Shown piece by piece: positions 1 to 5,402 of a DNA stretch of 6,669 nucleotides. This stretch comes from Planctomycetota bacterium (lineage in GTDB: Bacteria; Planctomycetota; Phycisphaerae; UBA1845; PWPN01), in NCBI GenBank assembly GCA_016209665.1, contig JACQVT010000424.1, positions 1-6,669 on the forward strand, read 5' to 3'. The notes under the pieces are model-generated. The model was not told the origin of the DNA. It made no database searches and saw nothing but the letters and a program-made list of their open reading frames with translations. Numbering within the stretch: the first letter of the stretch is position 1; each line of letters begins with the position of its first letter. Both the position numbers and the translations under genes were made by a program.

Positions 1-287
1 GCCTTAACCAGCTTGCCCAACTGGACGCGCGACTGCAATCCTTCGGAGGCGAACGCGGCGCTCAGTGTCTGCTCATTCAGGATCGATCTGAAGTCGGACC
101 GATTGACAAGCGTGATGCCGCCGACCTGGGCGAGCTTCTGCTCCAGCAGCTCGGCCAGCCCCCCGGCCGCTCCTGTCGGCGCTGCCGGGATCACCGCGCA
201 GACGGTCGTACCTGGCGCTGCCGCTGCCAGTTCGACAGCGAGAAGGACGATACCCGCGAAGCAAAGATGGGGTCGCCGAACCATCAC
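1..287 (-). CDS. Secreted CsgG/FlgO-like domain protein, partial (3' end outside window)
   Basis: About 95 residues are visible and the frame is open to the left edge. The N-terminus is a good signal peptide: two arginines (residues 4-5), a hydrophobic core around residues 8-18 and an Ala-rich cleavage region near 21-24; no lipobox is seen. The mature part resembles the first domain of the preceding gene: a short strand, a Leu/Glu-rich helix, then LVNR at 60-63, an ILNEQ helix and QLGKLVK near 89-95. In the neighbour the equivalents are LVDR, TLQEH and QVGKLVG, and the R-to-K spacing differs by only one residue. CsgG/FlgO/LpoB-type domains are envelope or outer-membrane-associated; the exact role here is unknown. 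Start choice: GGGGAGG at 296-302 precedes three consecutive in-frame starts, TTG (290), GTG (287) and ATG (284), with spacings of 5, 8 and 11; GTG is preferred. The gene follows the previous stop by 21 bases, so it belongs to the same operon. Confidence 0.72.
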   Translation of the reverse strand, partial: MMVRRPHLCFAGIVLLAVELAAAAPGTTVCAVIPAAPTGAAGGLAELLEQKLAQVGGITLVNRSDFRSILNEQTLSAAFASEGLQSRVQLGKLVK

Positions 288-295
288 CAATGTGG

Positions 296-302
296 CCTCC
301 CC
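296..302 (-). promoter_or_regulatory. Ribosome binding site for the leftmost gene
   Basis: GGGGAGG on the minus strand, just downstream of the previous stop codon. It lies 8 bases from the GTG at 287, 5 from the TTG at 290 and 11 from the ATG at 284. It supports a real start here but does not settle which of the three codons is used. Confidence 0.6.
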
Positions 303-308
303 GCGTCG

Positions 309-1385
309 CTATTGTCCCGCCTCCTGCGGCGGGAGGGTCTTTGCGAAATGCTCCAGCACGCGGACGGCGACCAGGCGGCCGGCTTTCTCCAGGGCCTTCT
401 TGCCGGCGATGTTCTCGGCCAGGTCGACGGCGCGGGTCGTCTGGCGGTCGGCGACGAGGATCTTGCCGTCCTTGCGGCCGATGACGTTGACCTCGGCCCG
501 GGCCAGGCAGCTCACCAGGTTGCCGATGCGAGCGGCGAACTCGCTGAACGCCTCGCCGGTGATCACCACATCGGCGTTCTGCAGGTTCTTGGGCCAGTTG
601 TTCACGTCGTTCTTGTTCATCAGCCTCGCCCAGTCGGCCAGGGCGTTCTGATCAACGTCAATCACCTCGAAGCCGCATTCGCGCAGCACCTTCTTGATCT
701 CAGTCTCGACGGCCGGGTCCACGGGCGGCGGGGCGGCGCGGTGGGCCATGTGCTCCTCGGTCACGACCACGGCCACGCGGGGTCTTCGCCGGTCGGCAAG
801 CCCTTTTTTGAGGGCCGGCACCGGATCGACGCCGTCGTCTCTCGCGACGAGCCTGGGGCCGACGGCCCGCAACCGGTCGCCGATCTGCGTCGAGAGCGAC
901 ATCAGCAGGTCGCCCACGTCCGCGTTGGTGTCGCCCTTGGCGATGACGCCCTCGACCAGCGACGTCTCGGTACCGATCAGCTTGGCGGTGATGAACAGCT
1001 TCTTGCCCATCGTGAAGGCCTTGCCGGTCACGAGGATACGGGCGCCGACCAGCTTGCCGACCTGGACGGCCTTGTCGGTCTCGACGATGCCCGACAAGTT
1101 GAGTTCGTGCTCTTGCAACGTCCGGGCGAGGGTGGCCCGGTCGACGAGCTTGAAACCCGGCTCGCTCGACAATGTGGCGGTGAGGACCTCGCCGATCTGA
1201 CTGCCCAGGTCTGCCGCCCCCGGCGCGTTCGCACTGAAGTCCAGCAGAGCCACCGTCAGCTCGTTGGAGGCCGCCGGGGCACTGGCTGGCTGACTGGCCG
1301 GCACCGGGGACGGAGCGTCCGCGGCCAACACCGCCCCCTGGCTGCATATGCACAAGACGACAATCTGGCATGGCATTCGAATCAA
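309..1385 (-). CDS. Secreted CsgG/FlgO-like protein with a second similar C-terminal domain
   Basis: The protein has 358 residues. A signal peptide is visible (Arg3, hydrophobic core about 7-20, AVLA-ADA cleavage near 21), followed by an Ala/Pro/Ser linker (about 22-40). Residues about 42-175 have the CsgG/FlgO/LpoB pattern: a VALLDF strand (45-50), a helix, GFKLVDR (77-83), an LQEHELNLSG helix, then VGKLVGARILVTG (109-121) and the following strands. After a basic linker (about 195-203) a second alpha/beta unit begins (RVAVVV, GFEVIDVD at 238-245, ADVVITGEAF at 271-280) and may be a diverged copy of the first. Family members are exported and take part in curli secretion, flagellar outer-membrane or cell-wall-synthase functions; which applies is not visible. 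Start choice: the TTG at 1385 follows AGGAGG by 6 bases and overlaps the upstream TGA as TTGA; the ATG at 1376 is 15 bases from that site and less likely. Confidence 0.82.
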   Translation of the reverse strand: MIRMPCQIVVLCICSQGAVLAADAPSPVPASQPASAPAASNELTVALLDFSANAPGAADLGSQIGEVLTATLSSEPGFKLVDRATLARTLQEHELNLSGIVETDKAVQVGKLVGARILVTGKAFTMGKKLFITAKLIGTETSLVEGVIAKGDTNADVGDLLMSLSTQIGDRLRAVGPRLVARDDGVDPVPALKKGLADRRRPRVAVVVTEEHMAHRAAPPPVDPAVETEIKKVLRECGFEVIDVDQNALADWARLMNKNDVNNWPKNLQNADVVITGEAFSEFAARIGNLVSCLARAEVNVIGRKDGKILVADRQTTRAVDLAENIAGKKALEKAGRLVAVRVLEHFAKTLPPQEAGQ

Positions 1386-2416
1386 GGTACACCTCCTGGA
1401 GGAATCGTGATCGTTGGAATGGGTTGAGTGGCCGGACTCGTCTGGACCCGCCGGCGGCTCGGCGGCGGAGTGGGTTCCGGCCGGGTAGTCAGGTAGCCCA
1501 GAACGTTGGCAAGCAGTTGTTGACTGCGCGGATCGGCGGCCCAGGGACCCAGCGGCAACTGGCACAGGACAAGTCGGCCCTTGCCGATGACCTTCGTCAC
1601 AAGCAGAGCATCGATAGGCACCGGCTCGCGTCCCGGCGTCTCGCGAGGCCACCAGGCGATTTCCAGGGCAGGCTCATCCGCCGGCAGTTGGACGGCCGTT
1701 TCCTCGCGGCCCTCGACGATCCACGACTGCAAGTCCTCCGCGGAGAACCCGCTCAACAGCCCGTGGTCGCGCCGCCAATCCAGCGTTGCCGGCAGCTTTC
1801 GCGGCACCACCGCGTAGCCCGCCAGGGACTTGGCGGCCGCTTGATGGAGGACCGCCACGCCGGCCCCCGCGCCGGCATGGTCGATGAGCGGCGCCTGATC
1901 GAACGCACCCTCGCCGATCTCATCCGGGGCGACCAGTATCAGATCCGCACGGGCCAACTGTAGTTGCGACATCAGATTCAGTCGCTCGTGCCGGACGCCC
2001 GCCCCGTTGAGGACCTTGGACAGACCGCCGGCGCGATCGAGAACCAGCAACGTCCTGCCGTTCAGCCGCGTCCCGACGCCCGCCAACACATCGGACGGAT
2101 AGACGTGCAACGTCGTCGCGCCGCGGTCGATCACCCCGCCGCCGGCGCGGTTCCGCAGTCGATACGTCCACTGCAGCGTCGTTCGCACTCGCACCTTCGG
2201 CGGAGTGATCTGAAGCCTTGTCAGTTGATCGTCACCGGCCATCGCCATCCGGTCGCCGGCCAGTCGCACGTCGCCGGCCAGCAGGTCCCACTCCAGAACC
2301 GAGTCCGGCATCGGCGTGGCCGCCACCCATCGCACTTCGATCGTGCCGGCCTGCTCGCCAAACCAGTGGCCCTGGCTGCTCAAAGCGATGATCAGAAGCT
2401 TTGCTGAGCCGGTCAT
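1382..2416 (-). CDS. Envelope-associated protein with beta-sandwich and glutamine-amidotransferase-like domains
   Basis: The protein has 344 residues. A short hydrophobic N-terminus (LLIIAL at 7-12) could be a weak signal or anchor. Residues about 25-108 alternate polar and hydrophobic strands (LEWDLLAGD, TTLQWTYRLRN, TTLHVYP), suggesting an Ig-like beta-sandwich. Residues about 120-312 have a flavodoxin-like or type 1 glutamine-amidotransferase-like pattern: RTLLVLD (121-127), ADLILVAPDEI (157-167), a GAGVAVLH elbow (184-191), a DHGLLSGFSAEDLQSW segment (217-232), GKGRLVLCQLPLG (278-290) and a final LLANVLGYL helix. Similar pairings occur in C-terminal parts of some glycoside hydrolases. The elbow has Leu-His rather than the nucleophile Cys, so a structural or ligand-binding role is more likely than amidotransfer. 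The tail is Pro/Thr-rich (313-344). The ATG start forms an ATGA overlap with the anti-sigma stop; a GTG at 2461 is the alternative, and neither has a strong ribosome site. No precise family is assigned. Confidence 0.75.
   Translation of the reverse strand: MTGSAKLLIIALSSQGHWFGEQAGTIEVRWVAATPMPDSVLEWDLLAGDVRLAGDRMAMAGDDQLTRLQITPPKVRVRTTLQWTYRLRNRAGGGVIDRGATTLHVYPSDVLAGVGTRLNGRTLLVLDRAGGLSKVLNGAGVRHERLNLMSQLQLARADLILVAPDEIGEGAFDQAPLIDHAGAGAGVAVLHQAAAKSLAGYAVVPRKLPATLDWRRDHGLLSGFSAEDLQSWIVEGREETAVQLPADEPALEIAWWPRETPGREPVPIDALLVTKVIGKGRLVLCQLPLGPWAADPRSQQLLANVLGYLTTRPEPTPPPSRRRVQTSPATQPIPTITIPPGGVP
1392..1397 (-). promoter_or_regulatory. Ribosome binding site that decides a TTG start
   Basis: AGGAGG on the minus strand, 6 bases before the TTG at 1385 and 15 before the in-frame ATG at 1376. 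It lies inside the last codons of the upstream gene, so ribosomes ending there could restart directly on the overlapping TTGA. Confidence 0.7.
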
Positions 2417-3270
2417 GAGCGTTGCCCAGATGGCTCCACCCGATAGAGCCCGACGTTGCACTCGAACGTCCCGGATCCGGTAACGACTTGCCCGATGGAG
2501 GCAATCTGCCCCAGACGGATGCGGAGGTCGCTTCCCAGCGTACCCACGCGCCGCGCAGCATGATTGAGCCGCTCCACGTCGGCCACGATGCGCAGGTGGC
2601 TGGGATCGGACTGGGACGTGGTCACCTCGTACTTCAGTTGCAGCCCTCCCGCCGCGGGAACGGTCGAACGCGCCACTTGGCCGGGGACGACCAATAGGTC
2701 CACGGTGGAGAAAGGCGCACCTTCGTGAGAGATGCTGATCCGAACCAGCAGCACGCTCCGCTCCTTGGTCGGGGCTCCGCTCGACATCCCCATGTCCGAC
2801 CTGCGGTCCGCGAGCAGGACCCAGCCTGCCCGATCGTCGAACACCTGGGATACCTGGTCGAACAGCTTGGCTCGATCGGCGATCTCCTGCTCGCTCGGCA
2901 CCGTCACGAAGGCCGGGGTTTCCGGCAGGTTCTGTCGCGGGGTCTCCGCAGTACGGTTAGGCCACAAATACAGGCACCATCCACTGACAGCCATGGCTAG
3001 GCAGGCGGCCAGGGCCAGCGGCGTGAGCGGCACCGCGTGGCGAGGCGACGTGACATCGTGGGCGAGCCGGTCCTCAAACGCCGCCCAGCCTCCGACGGGC
3101 TCACCGTCCGGCTCCGGCCGCAGTGCCTCGCGGATCCGGTCATAGTCGCCGGTGGCCGATCGGCACGCCAAACACTGATCGACGTGGGTGAGCGCCCGAA
3201 GCAAACCGGTGCGGTCCGCCTCGCTCAGATCAAACTGCAGCAACAGGTCGCGGGCCGTTTGGCATTCCAT
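2413..3270 (-). CDS. Membrane-bound anti-sigma factor with zinc-finger N-terminus
   Basis: The protein has 285 residues. The cytoplasmic N-terminus carries Cys3 and the HxxxCxxC motif His29, Cys33, Cys36, which defines the zinc-binding anti-sigma (ZAS, zf-HC2-like) domain that binds and holds an ECF sigma factor. A single transmembrane helix lies at about 82-103, with Arg/His before it. The remaining 180 residues would be outside the membrane and are rich in predicted strands (SVLLVRISIS, VDLLVVPGQ, LRIVADVERL); this region is the candidate sensor and I do not recognise its family. The gene directly follows the sigma gene, which is the usual arrangement for a cognate pair. Its ribosome site shares the TAG stop of the sigma gene, so its synthesis is probably coupled to that of its target. 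The orientation is inferred from the motif position. Confidence 0.87.
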   Translation of the reverse strand: MECQTARDLLLQFDLSEADRTGLLRALTHVDQCLACRSATGDYDRIREALRPEPDGEPVGGWAAFEDRLAHDVTSPRHAVPLTPLALAACLAMAVSGWCLYLWPNRTAETPRQNLPETPAFVTVPSEQEIADRAKLFDQVSQVFDDRAGWVLLADRRSDMGMSSGAPTKERSVLLVRISISHEGAPFSTVDLLVVPGQVARSTVPAAGGLQLKYEVTTSQSDPSHLRIVADVERLNHAARRVGTLGSDLRIRLGQIASIGQVVTGSGTFECNVGLYRVEPSGQRS

Positions 3271-3278
3271 ACCTCAGT

Positions 3279-3284
3279 CTCCTA
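3279..3284 (-). promoter_or_regulatory. Ribosome binding site of the anti-sigma gene, overlapping the sigma stop
   Basis: TAGGAG on the minus strand: its TAG is the stop codon of the sigma gene, and GGAG is 8 bases before the anti-sigma ATG. This shared arrangement suggests termination-reinitiation that keeps sigma and anti-sigma near a fixed ratio. Confidence 0.65.
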
Positions 3285-3809
3285 ACGGTCACCCGCATAG
3301 ACGGGTGCCAGTCGTTCGCGAAGCGCATCCAGGCTCGCATGCAGCCGGCGCGAGACCTCCGACGGATGCAGCCCCAGCAAGCCAGCCACCTCGTTGCCCG
3401 ACATGCCCTGGACGAGGCGCAGCACGACGATCGCCTGGGCCGGCTGCGACAACTCCGCCAAGGCCCCATACAGCAACCCGCGCAGTTCTGCCTCGTCGGC
3501 GGCCGGACTCCGCTCACCCTGCCGGGCAACGACGGCCCCACGGCCCTTCTGTTCGCATTGTTCCCTTCGGCGGACGGCCAGGCTCTCGGTGATGACCACG
3601 CGGGTGAGCCAGCCCGGCAGCGCCCGCGGTTCCCGAATGCTCGGCTGCATTCGCAACGCCTTGAGCAGCGCCTGCTGGCAGACGTCTTGGGCCTTCTCGG
3701 GACTGCGCAGGATGCGATAGGCCAGCCGGTAGAGCAGTTGGCTTCTCGCGCGAACCTGCTCGACCAGCAGTGTCTGCCACTCGCCGCTGCTGATGTCCCC
3801 AGCACCCAC
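3282..3809 (-). CDS. ECF-like RNA polymerase sigma factor
   Basis: The protein has 175 residues, the usual size for a two-domain ECF sigma factor. Region 2 (about 12-80) includes LLYRLAYRIL, the EKAQDVCQQALLKAL helix that corresponds to the core-binding and -10 recognition part, and a PGWLTRVVITESLAVRRR segment. After a variable linker, region 4 (about 108-168) shows LSQPAQAIVVLRLVQGMSGNEVAGLLGLHPSEVSRRLHASLDALRERL in outline: a helix ending in LRLVQG, then the helix-turn-helix that reads the -35 element (key residues G-NEVA-LLG-HPSEVSRRL). Start choice: GGGAGG at 3816-3821 is 6 bases from GTG 3809; the TTG at 3827 would place this site inside the coding region. It is first in the operon, next to its likely anti-sigma factor, and may direct transcription of its own operon. 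Confidence 0.9.
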   Translation of the reverse strand: MGAGDISSGEWQTLLVEQVRARSQLLYRLAYRILRSPEKAQDVCQQALLKALRMQPSIREPRALPGWLTRVVITESLAVRRREQCEQKGRGAVVARQGERSPAADEAELRGLLYGALAELSQPAQAIVVLRLVQGMSGNEVAGLLGLHPSEVSRRLHASLDALRERLAPVYAGDR

Positions 3810-3815
3810 CGGCTG

Positions 3816-3821
3816 CCTCCC
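3816..3821 (-). promoter_or_regulatory. Ribosome binding site that decides a GTG start
   Basis: GGGAGG on the minus strand, 6 bases before GTG 3809. Because it overlaps the codons after the alternative TTG at 3827, it favours the shorter sigma protein of 175 residues over one of 181. Confidence 0.7.
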
Positions 3822-3838
3822 GCACAAGCCCAGCCGCG

Positions 3839-3844
3839 ATTCTA
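3839..3844 (-). promoter_or_regulatory. Possible -10 element of the sigma operon
   Basis: TAGAAT on the minus strand (one mismatch from TATAAT) within an A/T-rich patch, about 30 bases before the GTG start. No convincing -35 hexamer is found at 15-18 bases upstream, and no GGAAC-like ECF -35 is seen. The call rests on the -10 alone. Confidence 0.25.
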
Positions 3845-3991
3845 CCTATAGGATGCCTGAACAGCCGGCTTTTTGAAATGGCACAACGCGCTAATCCCGC
3901 GGATTGCGGAGGTCGCTGGAGACACAAGCGAATTCTGCCGTGCCTGTGCGTGGCTACCGGAACACCGAATACGATTCTAAACCCTTGTGCC

Positions 3992-4024
3992 CCAGCCTCT
4001 TCCCGTCAGCCGAGAAGAGGCTGG
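3992..4024. repeat. Perfect 11-bp inverted repeat with 11-base loop
   Basis: Arms CCAGCCTCTTC (3992-4002) and GAAGAGGCTGG (4014-4024) pair perfectly. Neither strand has a T-run after the stem, so it is not a standard intrinsic terminator. It lies about 150 bases beyond the tRNA 3' end and about 180 before the sigma start. It could be a transcript-end hairpin, an operator or an RNA leader element. Confidence 0.75.
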
Positions 4025-4134
4025 TCAACAAAGACAAGCCCTCGGAGGTGGGAAATAGGGCACCCATCCAGAAGCTCAATGCAGAAACCATAGTCCTGTA
4101 CGTTGTGGGAGGACGAGGCGACCGAGAATGGCCA

Positions 4135-4147
4135 CGAGGTCACCTCG
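4135..4147. repeat. Short palindrome CGAGGT-C-ACCTCG
   Basis: Six-base arms around one central base, flanked more widely by GGCCA and TGGCC (about 4130-4134 and 4160-4164), so the minus-strand RNA just past the tRNA could fold as a broken hairpin. No U-tail follows. It may help 3'-end processing of the tRNA precursor or be chance. Confidence 0.35.
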
Positions 4148-4172
4148 ATGCATGTTATATGGCCGTTTGTGA

Positions 4173-4247
4173 TCGGGGCGACAGGATTCGAACCTGCGAC
4201 CTCCTGGTCCCAAACCAGGCGCTCTAGCCAGGCTGAGCTACGCCCCG
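4173..4247 (-). tRNA. tRNA-Pro(UGG)
   Basis: The 75-base cloverleaf is complete. The acceptor arms are CGGGGCG and CGCCCCG, followed by T8-A9, a GCTC/GAGC D-stem, an anticodon stem CCTGG/CCAGG around loop TTTGGGA with anticodon TGG, and a T-arm with GGTTCGAATCC. The discriminator base is A. The 3' CCA is not encoded (the next bases read TCA), so it must be added by nucleotidyltransferase. It reads CCN proline codons, mainly CCA and CCG. It stands alone between two minus-strand operons with its own promoter. Confidence 0.96.
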
Positions 4248-4281
4248 CGGGCGGCCGGCGGCTCGCGGCCCTGATGGCGGC

Positions 4282-4310
4282 ATTGTAGTCGAACGGCCCG
4301 GGGGGAACAA
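4282..4310 (-). promoter_or_regulatory. Promoter of the tRNA-Pro gene
   Basis: On the minus strand, TTGTTC (4305-4310) and TACAAT (4282-4287) are separated by exactly 17 bases, as in sigma-70-type housekeeping promoters. The predicted start lies near 4275, giving a leader of roughly 28 bases before the tRNA. The spacer is very GC-rich, with a run of C residues next to the -35. Confidence 0.7.
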
Positions 4311-4436
4311 CGCGGCGCAGGTGGATCGATGGAAAGGACGGCAGGCCGGAGACTCCGAGACCGAAGGATGATGGATGACAGATGGGATGAGAGAGAAGGA
4401 GCGCTCGTCGTACCACACGGGGCGACATCCGCCTCG

Positions 4437-4484
4437 CGGGAAAGGATTCCCGGAGCGCCGGGTGCAGGAAGGGATTCCCGCACC
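4437..4484. repeat. Tandem hairpins sharing a direct repeat, 3' of the cyclase gene
   Basis: Two 14-base copies differing at one position (4439-4452 and 4467-4480), each with a GGAA...TTCC core. The first folds as CGGGAA/TTCCCG with a 4-base loop. The second folds as GGTGC...GCACC around GGAA/TTCC with one mismatch. They lie 30-80 bases past the cyclase stop without a T-run, so they may be a Rho-dependent end or an RNA-stabilising 3' structure for the cyclase transcript. Confidence 0.5.
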
Positions 4485-4515
4485 AACGACAGCGATCCCC
4501 CACCAGCGACTCGCA

Positions 4516-5307
4516 TCACGGTGGCAGGAGGGCGACGATGCGGACGGGGCCGCCGCTGCCGTTCTTGATCTTCATGGGCAGGGCGATGACGGCGGCGCCG
4601 GTGGGCGGGAGCCGGCCGAGGTTGGCGACGTTCTCCAGGGCGGGGATGGCGGCGGCGAACAACACCTGATGCGTCTCGAACAACTTCGACTGGCCGTAGT
4701 CGATGCTGGCCGTATCGATGCCAAACGCCTTGATCCGGCGGTTGGCGACGAGCCAGCGGGCGGCGTCGGGATGCAGGCCGGGGAAGTGCAGGTTGGCCAC
4801 GCCGTCGGGCCCGCGGAGTTCGGTGCCCAGGTACCGCCTGCGGTCGGGCCACAACCGGTCGAAGCCGGTGCGGATGAACAGCAGCACATCGGGCCGAATC
4901 GGGCCGTGCTTTCGTTCCCAGGCGGTCAGGTCGTCGATCGTTACCTGGTAGTCGGGGGCCTCCAGCGTCTTGTTCGACACGTCGATAACCGCGGCCGGGC
5001 CGATGAGCCGATCGAGCGGAACCTGGTCCAGCGTCGCCCCGGTCTTGCAGAAGTGGATCGGCGCATCCATGTGCGTGCCGCCGTGCTCGGAGGCCGAGTA
5101 GCGGTTGGCCTCGTAGTAGTAGCCCCGCTCGGTGGTGCCGTGGAACTCGGTTTCGAGCTTGAAGCCCTGGGCGGTCGGCCAATAGATGGTCTGCTCGGAG
5201 AATTCATGCGTCAGGTCGACGATGCGGCCGGCCGGCACAGTAGTTGATTGAGAGCAGCCCGCGATCAGCGGCAGACACGGCCAGGCGATGAGGGTTCGGG
5301 AGGTCAT
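4516..5307 (-). CDS. Cyclase-family (kynurenine formamidase-like) metal-dependent lipoprotein
   Basis: The protein has 263 residues. The N-terminus is a lipoprotein signal with Arg4, a hydrophobic stretch and lipobox I15-A16-G17-C18, so it is probably exported and lipid-anchored at Cys18. The rest matches the cyclase/KynB family: the HxxxHxDxxxH motif is His75, His79, Asp81 and His85, the second metal site is His213 and Glu225 (12 apart, as in KynB), and GIDTASID at 196-203 is also typical. These residues bind metal and activate water for amide or ester hydrolysis; the substrate is unknown. The export signal is unusual for a tryptophan-degradation enzyme, so a different substrate outside the cytoplasm is likely. 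GGAG at 5315-5318 lies 7 bases from the ATG. It is downstream of the sugar isomerase, same strand, 95 bases apart, possibly co-transcribed. Confidence 0.9.
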   Translation of the reverse strand: MTSRTLIAWPCLPLIAGCSQSTTVPAGRIVDLTHEFSEQTIYWPTAQGFKLETEFHGTTERGYYYEANRYSASEHGGTHMDAPIHFCKTGATLDQVPLDRLIGPAAVIDVSNKTLEAPDYQVTIDDLTAWERKHGPIRPDVLLFIRTGFDRLWPDRRRYLGTELRGPDGVANLHFPGLHPDAARWLVANRRIKAFGIDTASIDYGQSKLFETHQVLFAAAIPALENVANLGRLPPTGAAVIALPMKIKNGSGGPVRIVALLPP

Positions 5308-5362
5308 GGGTCGTCTCCGAGTGTTCTGGCGAAGCGGCAATCCGGGTCGAGGGTCCCGCTTG

Positions 5363-5390
5363 CGAACGTTCGTGTTATCTTCGCGCGAAG
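5363..5390. promoter_or_regulatory. Two adjacent perfect palindromes upstream of the cyclase gene
   Basis: CGAACGTTCG (5363-5372) and CTTCGCGCGAAG (5379-5390) lie 6 bases apart in the 95-base gap between isomerase and cyclase. Both are perfect and both contain TTCG/CGAA half-sites, so they could form a regulator operator, or hairpins in a read-through transcript. No clear -10/-35 pair is seen nearby. Confidence 0.45.
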
Positions 5391-5402
5391 CACTCGTTGT
5401 GG

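Larger units (their letters stand above)
3810..4172. other. Gene-free stretch between the sigma operon and the tRNA
   Basis: No open frame here looks like a gene; the frames present have no ribosome site or recognisable domain and one crosses the tRNA. The stretch holds the sigma leader with a possible -10, the perfect 11-bp inverted repeat at 3992-4024 and a small palindrome at 4135-4147. It would carry the 5' leader of the sigma operon and the 3' trailer of the tRNA transcript. Confidence 0.6.
4248..4515. other. Gap between the cyclase gene and the tRNA
   Basis: No supported gene. It contains the tRNA promoter at 4282-4310, the tandem hairpins at 4437-4484 and a purine-rich tract with repeated GATG/GGATGA units around 4365-4400. 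The frames that cross it also cross the tRNA or the cyclase and are not genes. Confidence 0.55.

Noticed and set aside
267..1427. Long plus-strand open frame (386 codons)
   Set aside because: It is opposite the CsgG-like gene, has no recognisable domain and has the low-complexity Gly/Asp/Val/Leu-rich composition typical of an antisense frame in GC-rich DNA.
3992..4024. Intrinsic terminator at the 11-bp inverted repeat
   Set aside because: The stem is strong but no T-run follows on either strand.
4173..4247. The tRNA as an attachment site of an integrated element
   Set aside because: I see no second copy of the tRNA 3' end in the window and no integrase gene, so there is no evidence for an inserted element here.
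4006..4503. Minus-strand frame of 165 codons crossing the tRNA
   Set aside because: It reads straight through the tRNA gene and its promoter and shows no domain or ribosome site.
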